64,000 nt of DNA from positions 101,524-165,523 of the forward strand of contig JAURLP010000011.1 in assembly GCA_030831165.1 (NCBI GenBank), given 5' to 3'. A program made the position numbers and the translations under genes. The notes under the pieces are model-generated. The model was not told the origin of the DNA and made no database searches. It saw only the letters and a list, made by a program, of their open reading frames with translations. This document shows positions 18,172 through 26,518 of this stretch, one piece after another (the stretch's first letter is position 1; each line of letters begins with the position of its first letter). The stretch comes from Gammaproteobacteria bacterium. Lineage in GTDB: Bacteria > Pseudomonadota > Gammaproteobacteria > Pseudomonadales > Pseudohongiellaceae.

Positions 18172-19424
18172 TCCAATGCTCCTAAAAATTTCTCGAGTAC
18201 AGCAAGCCCGTTTTCAAGAGAAACGGTAGAAAAATCCATCGTGAAAATAACTCCCTCAGTATCATGACCCACCAAAGTCATTAGTACCATAAAGTCCGTT
18301 AACTCCGGATACTCCAAATAAGGTCGGGCACAAATATTTGCCTTGAAGTCTTGTCCCGACAATAAAATAAAACGGGTTGAGCATGAAAAGTTTCCTACAT
18401 CCTCTTCGCTCGGCCTTGATGGGAAGCGGCTACGGCTGCTACGTTGATATATCTGGTAAAACGCTGAAGGCGATAACTGCTCAGAATCGAGCCAGTAAAA
18501 TTCATATGAAAATGCACCTGCGCGTAATTGTTCAGAAAGGTAAATTGAGTCCTGCCCCTGACAAACAGAGGCATTAACCGTGTAGCGATTGGTCCCTTCT
18601 TCAAACTGGTTATCGCTCCAGCAATCCAAACGATCAAAAACACGCCCTGGCACTGATAACTTACCCAATGAAATATTTCGCCATTCATTATTTAAAATTT
18701 CATCAACCAGAGACTGCTGATTTTCAGAAAGCTGGTTGCTGATGCTTGTCGCCAAATCAGTTTCAGGCCGAAAGTCTGTTGCTCTGGTTTCAGCCAGCAG
18801 TTCAGCAAGGTAAGTGGCTGGTACCAGATATCCAACGGCTTCGCCACTGGTTGCTACATTTATACCAACAACCTGGCCACTGCGATCAAGCGTCGGACCA
18901 CCACTCATGCCTGGATTGATATTGCCACTAAATAGAATTTTTTCGTATAGAGAGCTTTCCTGGAGGCCATTATTAGTACCGCTTACGATGGCCAGATCCA
19001 AGGCCAATGGGTGGCCTAAAGAAAACAAGGAAACCCCGTTTTCTGGCAAATCGCCAATTTGCATTGGCAGCCCCATAGGCTCATCGGCTTGCAGAATAGC
19101 CAGATCATGCACTACATCGACGGCCAATACCCTTAAAGGGCCTCGACGCCCGTCTACACCTTCCCATTCCAGCTGGTAACGGTCGGGTTCATTAACAACA
19201 TTTGAAATGACATGGTAATTGGATGCCAGAATATCATTTCTACCAATAACGAAGCCGGTACCTACTGAGGCCTTATTTTCAACCCCTGGCGTAACAACTT
19301 CAACACGGTAGACTGAAGACTCATAGCGCGAATAAAGCTCCTCCGCAACATCCTGTGCGCCAGCAAAATTTGCCAGCAGTATCATGCTGAAAGCAGCAGT
19401 AAATTTTATTAATTTCTTTAGCAT
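18156..19424 (-). CDS. Secreted trypsin-like serine protease (DegP-like catalytic domain, no PDZ)
   Basis: 422 residues with a cleavable signal peptide (about 1-23, ending ANFAGA). The chymotrypsin-fold catalytic triad is H71 (ASNYHVIS), D107 (VVHDLAIL) and S174 (GMSGGPTLD), so a periplasmic or exported active protease is likely. After the domain (to about 215) there is no PDZ domain. A 200-residue C-terminal region of unknown fold with several cysteines follows. Start has AGGA upstream. It is the first gene of a three-gene operon with an FHA membrane protein, an unusual partner for a periplasmic protease. Confidence 0.88.
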   Translation of the reverse strand: MLKKLIKFTAAFSMILLANFAGAQDVAEELYSRYESSVYRVEVVTPGVENKASVGTGFVIGRNDILASNYHVISNVVNEPDRYQLEWEGVDGRRGPLRVLAVDVVHDLAILQADEPMGLPMQIGDLPENGVSLFSLGHPLALDLAIVSGTNNGLQESSLYEKILFSGNINPGMSGGPTLDRSGQVVGINVATSGEAVGYLVPATYLAELLAETRATDFRPETDLATSISNQLSENQQSLVDEILNNEWRNISLGKLSVPGRVFDRLDCWSDNQFEEGTNRYTVNASVCQGQDSIYLSEQLRAGAFSYEFYWLDSEQLSPSAFYQIYQRSSRSRFPSRPSEEDVGNFSCSTRFILLSGQDFKANICARPYLEYPELTDFMVLMTLVGHDTEGVIFTMDFSTVSLENGLAVLEKFLGALEWNPS

Positions 19425-19631
19425 CGGGTATATTCCTATGAGAGTCAGCAGAGAATAAACATCCCCTTGCTATTAGTCCAGTGCGAGACTAATCTCTCTG
19501 CCTTATGGTTAATACTTGCTGTTAGTTTTATGTCATCATTCTCATATAAACTGAAACCATCTGTCGGAGCTATATCTGAAACATAATCTGGAACATAGTT
19601 CCGGCAATACCAAATTCAAGAGGAATCACGC

Positions 19632-20828
19632 ATGTTAATATCGAGACTTATTTGCCTGCTATTTATCGTTTTTTCGACAAATTTAACATTCGCCGCAGAC
19701 ACCCCTCCAGATCCTTTTGCTAATCCGCCACCTCCTGCTTTTGCAGGCCAAACCGGGGCCCCTCAAGCTCAACAAACCAATATAAGCATGAATATTATGC
19801 TTTCTGGACTACAAGGCTCACGAGCGCTGGTTAGCTTACCAGACAATAATGTTTTAGTGGCAGAAGGCTCAGGTAATATACAGGTTATCCATCCGGATGG
19901 ATCAGTCACTGGCCCCGTCAGTGGCATGCCGCCCTTGCGTTCCGGGGAAGGCCGTATTCTGATGGACATCACAGCGGATGCTAATTTTGCGCAAAACCGT
20001 CGCATATTTTTTGCCTACGAGGCAGAAGCCGCAGCGGGGGAAGAAGATCCAATCGAGCAAATAGCAAGTGGCGTCTTGTCTTCTGATATGACGTACTTTG
20101 AGAATATACAAATTCTCGGGAATTATCCTGGCAGACGGTTGGCCTCAACTGCTGACGGCAAGTTATACATTACCACTATCGGTTATTTTGAAAGGCGTCC
20201 AGAAGTGATGGATTTAACGACCTTTACTGGCAAGGTACTGCGCATCAATGCTGATGGCTCTATCCCGGATGATAATCCCTATTTGGGTCAGATGAATGTT
20301 AGGCCTGAAATATTTGCCATTGGGCACCGTGACCAGGATGGTGTAATGATACACCCTGAAACTAACGAACTTTGGTCAATTGAGCATGGTCCCATGGGTG
20401 GTGACGAGTTGAATATTGTGCGCCCCAGGCAAAATGCTGGCTGGCCCTATATCACCTATGGCAAAAACTACGATGGTACAGAAATAGGCCCCAGTGAATG
20501 GGATGGTGTTACACAGCCTCTTTACTATTGGTTTCCTTCAATCGCTCCATCTGGTCTGGCAATGGTGCAGACAGATCTATTTCCTGACTGGCAAGGTAAT
20601 CTGCTGGTGGGCTCACTTAGCCCGGCTCAGGGCCGTTTCCTTATTCGTCTGATCATGGATGGTGAACGCGTCATAGCTGAAGAACATTTACTGGTTGATT
20701 ATGATCGGCGTGTTCGAGATGTAACAGAAACCCCCGATGGCTATATCTACGTTTTAACAGACTCCGAAAATAATTCCGATGTCGGCAGAGTTTTTCCAGG
20801 AGAAGTATTGAAATTAATGCCTCGCTAA
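19632..20828 (+). CDS. Exported PQQ-dependent sugar dehydrogenase family protein
   Basis: 398 residues with a signal peptide (about 1-22). The six-bladed propeller of the soluble glucose/sorbosone dehydrogenase family is shown by LRSGEGRILMDITAD, FAIGHRDQDGVMIHP (GHRN-like motif), WSIEHGPMGGDELN and NAGWPYITYGKNYDG. Family members oxidise aldoses in the periplasm with pyrroloquinoline quinone. The stretch after the signal peptide is proline-rich. Preceded by a good GAGGAAT ribosome binding site. Whether the organism makes PQQ cannot be seen here. Confidence 0.88.
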   Translation: MLISRLICLLFIVFSTNLTFAADTPPDPFANPPPPAFAGQTGAPQAQQTNISMNIMLSGLQGSRALVSLPDNNVLVAEGSGNIQVIHPDGSVTGPVSGMPPLRSGEGRILMDITADANFAQNRRIFFAYEAEAAAGEEDPIEQIASGVLSSDMTYFENIQILGNYPGRRLASTADGKLYITTIGYFERRPEVMDLTTFTGKVLRINADGSIPDDNPYLGQMNVRPEIFAIGHRDQDGVMIHPETNELWSIEHGPMGGDELNIVRPRQNAGWPYITYGKNYDGTEIGPSEWDGVTQPLYYWFPSIAPSGLAMVQTDLFPDWQGNLLVGSLSPAQGRFLIRLIMDGERVIAEEHLLVDYDRRVRDVTETPDGYIYVLTDSENNSDVGRVFPGEVLKLMPR

Positions 20829-21195
20829 ATCAATACTGACAACACTTTCTCTGGGGAGCTTGGTGCGGCACTGGGCTTGCTATTGATTATTGTTGAATCT
20901 GTAAAACTTTAAGCTGACACATTGCGCCTTCAAAGCCTATTTATTTTTCTCGCTCAGAGCCTTCTTATTTTAGTCAGGAGCCCTCATGAATTATTGCGTA
21001 GCCGGTTTCTTATTAGCTCTGTTCCTAGCCGAAAAGCTTCCTTAACTCTGGCTGAACAATCTTCTGCTAAGACCTTGAAAATGAGGCGATTTGTCAATAA
21101 ATACGATACTATAAATTCTTTAATAGCCCATAGTCAGGTGACAACTGCTATCGCAGCAAACGCCTATAACAGGAAAAAAACTAACTGAGCTGAAT
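20829..21195. other. Intergenic stretch, no gene supported
   Basis: A TTG-started frame (20922-21188, 88 residues) and a 19-codon frame after AGGAG at about 20996 exist, but neither resembles a protein I know. I see no convincing promoter; the region must contain the start of transcription for the MotA/VWA operon that follows. Confidence 0.4.
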
Positions 21196-21465
21196 ATGAC
21201 CTGCAAGCAAGCAAGCTTTTTTTTGGCCACACTTTTTACGGCACTTACGCTTAGCCTCCAGGTTTATGCTGCTGAAGAGCCTGCGGCGGAAACTGAAAAT
21301 AGTGTTGAGACAAATGCTGACGGTCAAGAAGCGCTTGTCCTCAATCAGGCTGATGGCAATATTGAAAGCGACTCTGAAGCAGAGCAATCCGAAGGAGATG
21401 ATGATTTTGTTCCTAGCGCACAAATTTCAGAAGATCTTTCTGTGTCATTTCCCGTTGATATATAA
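21196..21465 (+). CDS. Small exported acidic protein, first gene of the MotA/VWA operon
   Basis: 89 residues, not recognised as a named family. A signal peptide (about 1-25, ending QVYA) is followed by a strongly acidic low-complexity stretch (many Glu/Asp/Ser/Asn) and a C-terminal tail FVPSAQISEDLSVSFPVDI that looks structured or conserved. It ends 31 bp before the MotA/TolQ/ExbB gene, so it is probably the first gene of the operon. Its role may be a periplasmic partner of the channel, by position only. The ribosome binding site is weak. Confidence 0.65.
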   Translation: MTCKQASFFLATLFTALTLSLQVYAAEEPAAETENSVETNADGQEALVLNQADGNIESDSEAEQSEGDDDFVPSAQISEDLSVSFPVDI

Positions 21466-21496
21466 ATTTTTATTTAGGCTAACTTAAGGATTCGAT

Positions 21497-22312
21497 ATGA
21501 AACAACAAGGCCTTGTCTCTGACTTAGTCTATCAGGTCTTTGCACTGATTATTTCGGTAATAATCGTACATGCAATCTACGTGGCAGTTATCCGTCCAAA
21601 TGCCGACGCTATTATGGCCCAGCAAGTCCTTTTGCAAGAGGCCGACCCTGACTATATCCAGGAACGCTCTTTGTATGTTGTCATGAGAGACTACGAGCAA
21701 GAAACCTGTATTATTTTGATGCTATGGGCGCTATCCATAATAGGCCTAAAAGTCTGGCGAAACCGCAAAGAAAGCGCCTTGCTGGAACGCTCCTTGCTAA
21801 ACCTCGATGAAGGAATCAGTATTTTGCCAGAAGATGCCAGAAACTATGCTCGCCCCATACAGGCCTTGTCTCCGGCAGAACGGGAATACTTGCTTCCCAG
21901 GGCATTGATTTCGGCCTTACAGCGTTTTAATACGACTCGTAGCATTCAGGATGTGTCAAGTGTGGTAAAAGATGTTTGTAATACTGAGGCGGAACGCCTG
22001 GAAAGCGAACTCAGTATTGTTCGCTATATTGCATGGGCCATCCCTTCCATTGGTTTCTTGGGAACAGTCCGCGGTATTGGAGAAGCGCTTGGTCAAGCAC
22101 AAAGTGCGGTGACGGGCGATATACTAGGCGTAACTACAAGCCTCGGTGTCGCGTTTAACTCGACGTTCATTGCTCTGGTCGTCAGCATTATTATCATGTT
22201 CGTTCTCTATCAGCTTCAGCTTTTACAAGACCGCCTGGTTCTAGACACTCAGGATTATTGTGACAACTATCTGATCCGACACCTTCAAGTGCCGGATCGA
22301 GAGCATTACTAA
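21497..22312 (+). CDS. MotA/TolQ/ExbB-type ion channel protein
   Basis: 271 residues. TM1 about 12-32 and TM2 about 70-87, then a cytoplasmic stretch of about 85 residues and the conserved channel pair. TM3 is 176-200 with WAIPSIGFLGTVRGIGEAL, and TM4 is about 210-240 with GVTTSLGVAFNSTFIAL. These two helices carry the family signature of the pentameric stator that conducts protons or sodium ions through an interface with a MotB/ExbD/TolR partner. No exbD, tolR or motB gene is nearby. The likely partners are the two VWA proteins downstream. Five bp before the Hsp70-like gene. Confidence 0.92.
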   Translation: MKQQGLVSDLVYQVFALIISVIIVHAIYVAVIRPNADAIMAQQVLLQEADPDYIQERSLYVVMRDYEQETCIILMLWALSIIGLKVWRNRKESALLERSLLNLDEGISILPEDARNYARPIQALSPAEREYLLPRALISALQRFNTTRSIQDVSSVVKDVCNTEAERLESELSIVRYIAWAIPSIGFLGTVRGIGEALGQAQSAVTGDILGVTTSLGVAFNSTFIALVVSIIIMFVLYQLQLLQDRLVLDTQDYCDNYLIRHLQVPDREHY

Positions 22313-22317
22313 GATCC

Positions 22318-23589
22318 ATGACAACATTAATCGAGCTGCATGATCATAATATTCGTATCAGCTCCCCTCAGGGCCTGCTGGGAGAGAGTCCTGGTTTTGC
22401 CAATACTTTTGAAAAGCCCCCGGTGTATGGTGCCGATGCGCTAAGCCTGACCAGACTTCACCCTCAACAAAGTTTTAATCAATTCTGGTTTCAACTCGGC
22501 CTTGATCCACTAGCGGGCAAAAACAAACTTTTTCGCCATCAGGCCGATCTTGCATTTGGCCATTTGGAAAGTATTACTAAAAAGTTTGAGCTAATTGGAG
22601 AAACAGTATTTGCTGTCCCGAGTCACTACTCAGCCAATCAGTTAGCGACCCTGCTAGGCCTTGTTAAACACTGCACCATTGATGCGGCTGGATTGGTGGA
22701 TCTTGCCTTACTTGCCTTGGCCAAATTGCACGAACATCAGCAAGCGTTATTTATGGATGTACAATTACATCAAACCGTATTAACGCTCGTCACAAAAGAA
22801 CATGGCGAAATCATCCGTCAAAAAGTTTTACCTATCTCGGGTACCGGTTTGCTTTCACTCTATGATGCCTGGGCTAATACCATTACTGATGCTTTTATAA
22901 AACAGAGCCGTTTTGATCCATTGCATAATGCGGATACCGAGCAATATATTTACAGCGAATTGGAAGCCTGGCTAAGGTCTGTCGCTAAGAATAAAGAAAT
23001 ATTAATAGAAATAAACAATAAAGGGACTATCCATCAGGCCAGCCTTACCCTGAATAATTTTGAACAGCGCGCGCAAAATATTTTTCAAAAAGTTAGCCAG
23101 GAAATCGATAGTATTGGTTCCGCTTTTACGCCTGTTTTTGCACTAGATCGCATATGTTCTTTACCCGGCCTAAAACAAGCCATGCCTGGCCTTAATCCTG
23201 TTTCAGATAATGCAATTACAGAAAACGGCTATCAACATCTGGAACTAATCAAAAGCAGTGGTGAAGCATTAAAACTGGTTTCAAGGCTGCCGGTTGAAGA
23301 AAAAAATACTGCATTTACCAAAAATTCATCGCCTGCAAATACATTTAGACCCACACATTTTGTGTTTAGGCACAAGGCTTATGCGCTCTCAGATATAAAC
23401 CTGCCAGAATTTAATTTAGCCAAGCCAATACAGATTAATCTTCAAGGGCAAGACTATTATTTGGATGTTAATCCCGAAGTTGACCTAGACTTAAATGGCT
23501 CAACCCTAACTGAGTCAGAGCTTTTAAAGCTTGGTGATCGTCTAACTGTTAATAAGCACTTCATACTAGAATTCATTCAGGTGCAGTGA
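22318..23589 (+). CDS. Degenerate Hsp70/actin-fold protein of the MotA/VWA operon
   Basis: 423 residues with no signal peptide. The pattern FAVPSHYSANQLATLLGL (98-115), followed by DAAGLVDLALLALA, parallels the Hsp70 segment in which a V-P-A-Y-F-x-x-x-Q motif is followed by E-P-T-A-A-A-L. FMDVQLHQTVLTLV (146-158, D147) sits where actin-fold proteins have the phosphate-2 loop. The glycines of the phosphate loops are missing at both sites, including the N-terminal IELHDHNIRIS. It may therefore bind nucleotide poorly or not at all. The C-terminal 80 residues form a separate beta-rich region. Its stop overlaps the next start as TGATG. Confidence 0.6.
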   Translation: MTTLIELHDHNIRISSPQGLLGESPGFANTFEKPPVYGADALSLTRLHPQQSFNQFWFQLGLDPLAGKNKLFRHQADLAFGHLESITKKFELIGETVFAVPSHYSANQLATLLGLVKHCTIDAAGLVDLALLALAKLHEHQQALFMDVQLHQTVLTLVTKEHGEIIRQKVLPISGTGLLSLYDAWANTITDAFIKQSRFDPLHNADTEQYIYSELEAWLRSVAKNKEILIEINNKGTIHQASLTLNNFEQRAQNIFQKVSQEIDSIGSAFTPVFALDRICSLPGLKQAMPGLNPVSDNAITENGYQHLELIKSSGEALKLVSRLPVEEKNTAFTKNSSPANTFRPTHFVFRHKAYALSDINLPEFNLAKPIQINLQGQDYYLDVNPEVDLDLNGSTLTESELLKLGDRLTVNKHFILEFIQVQ

Positions 23590-24689
23590 TGGCGAAAGAT
23601 AAGAATAATAAACGTAATTTTAATCCGATGAGCCTTGCATTTTTGGATGTTATGTCTTGTGGTTTTGGCGCTGTCGTATTGATTTTTTTAATTTTAGACC
23701 ACTCCTCCCAAAATGCGACAAACGTTGCTGACCCAAATTTAGCTGCTGAAATAAATTTACTTGAGGAACAGATTCTGGAAGGCGAGGAAGGCCTGGTAAG
23801 AGTCCGCAACACCATCTCTGATGTTGATCTACAAATTGTTGAAGCACAGGGCCTGGCACGATCCATCGAGGAAGAAATAGATAACTTTATGGACCGTTTG
23901 CTTGATTTAGAGAACAACAATACTTCAGGCCAGGATGAAATCATGCGCTTACAACAACAAATTGCTGAGCTTGAAGCTGAGTTGGAAAACCTGCGGGAAG
24001 CTGAAGACCAGTTCACCGGTAATAATATCCGGCGCTACGTCGGTGATGGCAATCGCCAATACTTGACCGGGATGATACTGGGTGGCAACCGTATTTTAAT
24101 TCTGGTCGATATTTCCAGCAGCATGCTCGACGATACTATTATTAATATCATTCGACGCCGCAACATGTCAGATCAGGCGAAACTCAATTCCGAAAAATGG
24201 CGCAATGTTCAGGAAACCGTCGACTGGCTGACTACACAAATGCCTATACCAAGCCAATATCAGATTTATACTTTTAGCGAGAACGTGAACAGCCTGATAC
24301 CCGGATCACAGGGGCGATGGCTGGAAGTCGCTGATGATACGCAATTAAATGAGGCCATCGATAATTTGAATCAGCTTATCCCCGATGGAGGCACAAACCT
24401 TGCCGGACTATTTCAATCCATTCAGGGCCTGTCTCCGCTACCCGACAATATTTTTCTGATCACTGATGGCTTGCCCACGCGAGATAATCGTGAGCCCCGA
24501 ACAGCAACTATATCAGGGCGTGACCGTGAACGATTATTTGAGCAAGCTCTAGAGTATTTACCTAATGGCATTCCGGTTAATGTTATTCTGGCGCCTCTGG
24601 AAGGAGACCCGCTGGCAGCGTCTTATTACTGGCAGTTGGCTATAGCAACAGGCGGAGCCTTTATGAGCCCATCCGGTGACTGGCCTTAA
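23589..24689 (+). CDS. VWA protein 1 with ExbD-like N-terminal helix and coiled coil
   Basis: 366 residues from the ATG at 23589, which overlaps the upstream stop as TGATG; a GTG one codon earlier is possible. A short basic N-terminus precedes one membrane helix (about 15-37) with AFLDVMSCGFGA and an Asp at residue 20. Next comes a coiled coil (about 50-142), then a von Willebrand A domain whose MIDAS motif is LVDISSSM (D174, S176, S178), with GGTNLAGLF and FLITDGLPTRD as the other metal-site segments. The topology suggests a periplasmic VWA domain. The helix motif parallels the F-I-D-V-M of ExbD, whose Asp carries the proton. Confidence 0.85.
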   Translation: MAKDKNNKRNFNPMSLAFLDVMSCGFGAVVLIFLILDHSSQNATNVADPNLAAEINLLEEQILEGEEGLVRVRNTISDVDLQIVEAQGLARSIEEEIDNFMDRLLDLENNNTSGQDEIMRLQQQIAELEAELENLREAEDQFTGNNIRRYVGDGNRQYLTGMILGGNRILILVDISSSMLDDTIINIIRRRNMSDQAKLNSEKWRNVQETVDWLTTQMPIPSQYQIYTFSENVNSLIPGSQGRWLEVADDTQLNEAIDNLNQLIPDGGTNLAGLFQSIQGLSPLPDNIFLITDGLPTRDNREPRTATISGRDRERLFEQALEYLPNGIPVNVILAPLEGDPLAASYYWQLAIATGGAFMSPSGDWP

Positions 24690-24706
24690 CTTGAAATACT
24701 AATATT

Positions 24707-25705
24707 ATGGCAAAACGCAGAGAAAATGATTCGTTTAATATCGCTTTTCTGGATGTAATGTCCTGTGGCTTTGGTGCAATTATCCTGTTATTGATGATAA
24801 CGCGAGTCTCTGCTCCTGTGCCTCTTGAAATCTCGGAGCTAAGTAATGAAGGATCAGTTCTCGAAATGCAGCGGCAGCTTTTCGACATCCGCGGCGAAAC
24901 CAATATTTTAAATCGAGAGCTGAATGCCAAACATGAACAAATTTCCGAATATGAAGAGCGCATCGCTCGCTTACGCCGAGAATTAAGCTCACTGGAAGAC
25001 CAATTAAGTAACTCCAGCGATCAGTCTTCTGTTAATGCCATTCTGCAAGGTCAGCTGGCGCTGGCTCAACAAAATCTTACTGAAGAAATGCAAAGACTTC
25101 AGGCTAATCAGGCAGAGCTCCGGTTAACCGACTCTGTTGGTGGTGTCCCGGTGGATAGTGAGTATGTCATTTTTATAATCGACACCTCGGGCAGTATGTT
25201 TAATTACAGTTGGTCACGTATGCTGGAAGTGTTTGTCGATACTCTGGATATCTACCCTGAAGTAAAGGGAATCCAGGTGATGAACGATATGGGAGAATAC
25301 ATGTTTAGCCAGTTTCGTGGTGACTGGATTCCCGACACCCCGGCGCGCCGTTCAGCAATATTACAGCGCTTACGAACCTGGAATCCTTTTAGTAATAGCA
25401 GCCCCGTAGAAGGCATTACCACCGCTATTAGGACTTTTTATGAGCCCGGAAAAAAAATCAGTATCTATGTGCTAGGTGATGATTTTTCTGGCAATTCAAT
25501 TGCCCAGGTAGTGGATACTATTGATCGAATTAACGTGGAAGATGCCGATGGCAACCGGCTCGTGAGAATTCACGGCATAGGCTTTCCCGTACAGTTTTCC
25601 CAACCCAGAATGTTTCAGGCGGGAGGTATACGCTTTGCCTCCTTAATGCGCGAGTTGGCAAAACGTAATGGTGGCACATTTGTGGGCCTAAACGACTTTT
25701 ATTAA
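24707..25705 (+). CDS. VWA protein 2, paralogue of VWA protein 1
   Basis: 332 residues with the same architecture as its neighbour: basic N-terminus, membrane helix (about 10-33) with AFLDVMSCGFGA and D16, coiled coil (about 42-140), and VWA domain with MIDAS FIIDTSGSM (D159, S161, S163). The helix motif is identical over 12 residues to that of VWA protein 1, but the domains have diverged in length and loops. It starts 17 bp after VWA protein 1. Two non-identical copies fit a heterodimer inserted in one channel pentamer, as two ExbD or MotB chains are in known motors; that is inference. Confidence 0.85.
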   Translation: MAKRRENDSFNIAFLDVMSCGFGAIILLLMITRVSAPVPLEISELSNEGSVLEMQRQLFDIRGETNILNRELNAKHEQISEYEERIARLRRELSSLEDQLSNSSDQSSVNAILQGQLALAQQNLTEEMQRLQANQAELRLTDSVGGVPVDSEYVIFIIDTSGSMFNYSWSRMLEVFVDTLDIYPEVKGIQVMNDMGEYMFSQFRGDWIPDTPARRSAILQRLRTWNPFSNSSPVEGITTAIRTFYEPGKKISIYVLGDDFSGNSIAQVVDTIDRINVEDADGNRLVRIHGIGFPVQFSQPRMFQAGGIRFASLMRELAKRNGGTFVGLNDFY

Positions 25706-25817
25706 ATCTTAATCCAAAGCTATTAATGTCTGCGTAAATAGGAGTAGTATTGGGTTTATATCAAGTCTGTAACAGCTGCCTGGCACTGGCCTCTACGGGG
25801 TTTAGCAGGTATATATT

Positions 25818-26471
25818 ATGATTGGTAGCAAGCTCGACCTTAAACAGTTGTTTAGCAGGTTCAGAATACCTGCCCTCATTTTTTTGTGTTTTGTATTTGC
25901 AAGCTGTTCGTCCGTTAACACTATTACTATTCAGGGCTCCTACCCTTCTCCCCTGGTTAGCCAACTGCCGCTCACCCTTGGGGTCGTTTATGACAACATC
26001 TTCAGCGACTATAGCTTTACAGAAGTTGATGAATATTCTGGTGAAGACCAATATGTCATAAACAGTGGCGCCTCTCAGGTTGCGCTTTTTAATACAATTT
26101 TGCCCGCCGTTTTTAATGAAGTCGTTTATTTAAATAACGCTGATGATGCTGTCAATTACCCTGATCTGGATATGATTTTCAAACCTGCAATAGAAGAATT
26201 TCAAATAGGCCTACCCCAGAAAACTCGTCTTGACGTTTATGAAATTTGGGTTAAATATAATATGAGCCTGACAGCTCCTAATGGCAACACTATAGCAGAC
26301 TGGGTAATGACTGCTTATGGTAAGGCACCTCAATCAACTTTTGGCTCTGTGGATGATGGCGTGAATGAAGCGGCTATTGAAGCTTTTCGTGATTTAGCAG
26401 CGACTTTTTCACTAGGTCTTACTTCTATTCCAGAAGTAAATAACTGGTTACAAATGAATAATGTATTATAA
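25818..26471 (+). CDS. Lipoprotein of unknown function (downstream of VWA genes)
   Basis: 217 residues with an N-terminal signal ending in FASC (Cys30), a plausible lipobox although Phe at -3 is unusual. The mature part looks like a mixed alpha/beta periplasmic domain (VAL-rich strands, YEIWVKYNMSL, EAAIEAFRDLAAT). The pattern resembles small outer-membrane lipoproteins that carry a CsgG/YajG-like fold, but I cannot assign a family. It is 112 bp after VWA protein 2 on the same strand, so it could belong to the same transcription unit or to a second one. Confidence 0.7.
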   Translation: MIGSKLDLKQLFSRFRIPALIFLCFVFASCSSVNTITIQGSYPSPLVSQLPLTLGVVYDNIFSDYSFTEVDEYSGEDQYVINSGASQVALFNTILPAVFNEVVYLNNADDAVNYPDLDMIFKPAIEEFQIGLPQKTRLDVYEIWVKYNMSLTAPNGNTIADWVMTAYGKAPQSTFGSVDDGVNEAAIEAFRDLAATFSLGLTSIPEVNNWLQMNNVL

Positions 26472-26518
26472 CCTTCAACCTTTAGCTTAGAATATGACAT
26501 GGTTCGTCGGAGACAACA

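Noticed and set aside
20922..21188. TTG-started frame of 88 codons before the MotA/VWA operon
   Set aside because: No ribosome binding site, no recognisable domain and an odd composition; likely chance.
23573..24016. 147-codon antisense frame over VWA protein 1
   Set aside because: Ser- and Arg-rich shadow of the coiled-coil coding sequence.
21196..25705. A Zorya-type phage defence system
   Set aside because: A MotA-like protein is shared, but there is no MotB/OmpA-type ZorB, no helicase and no nuclease; the VWA pair and Hsp70-like gene do not match it.
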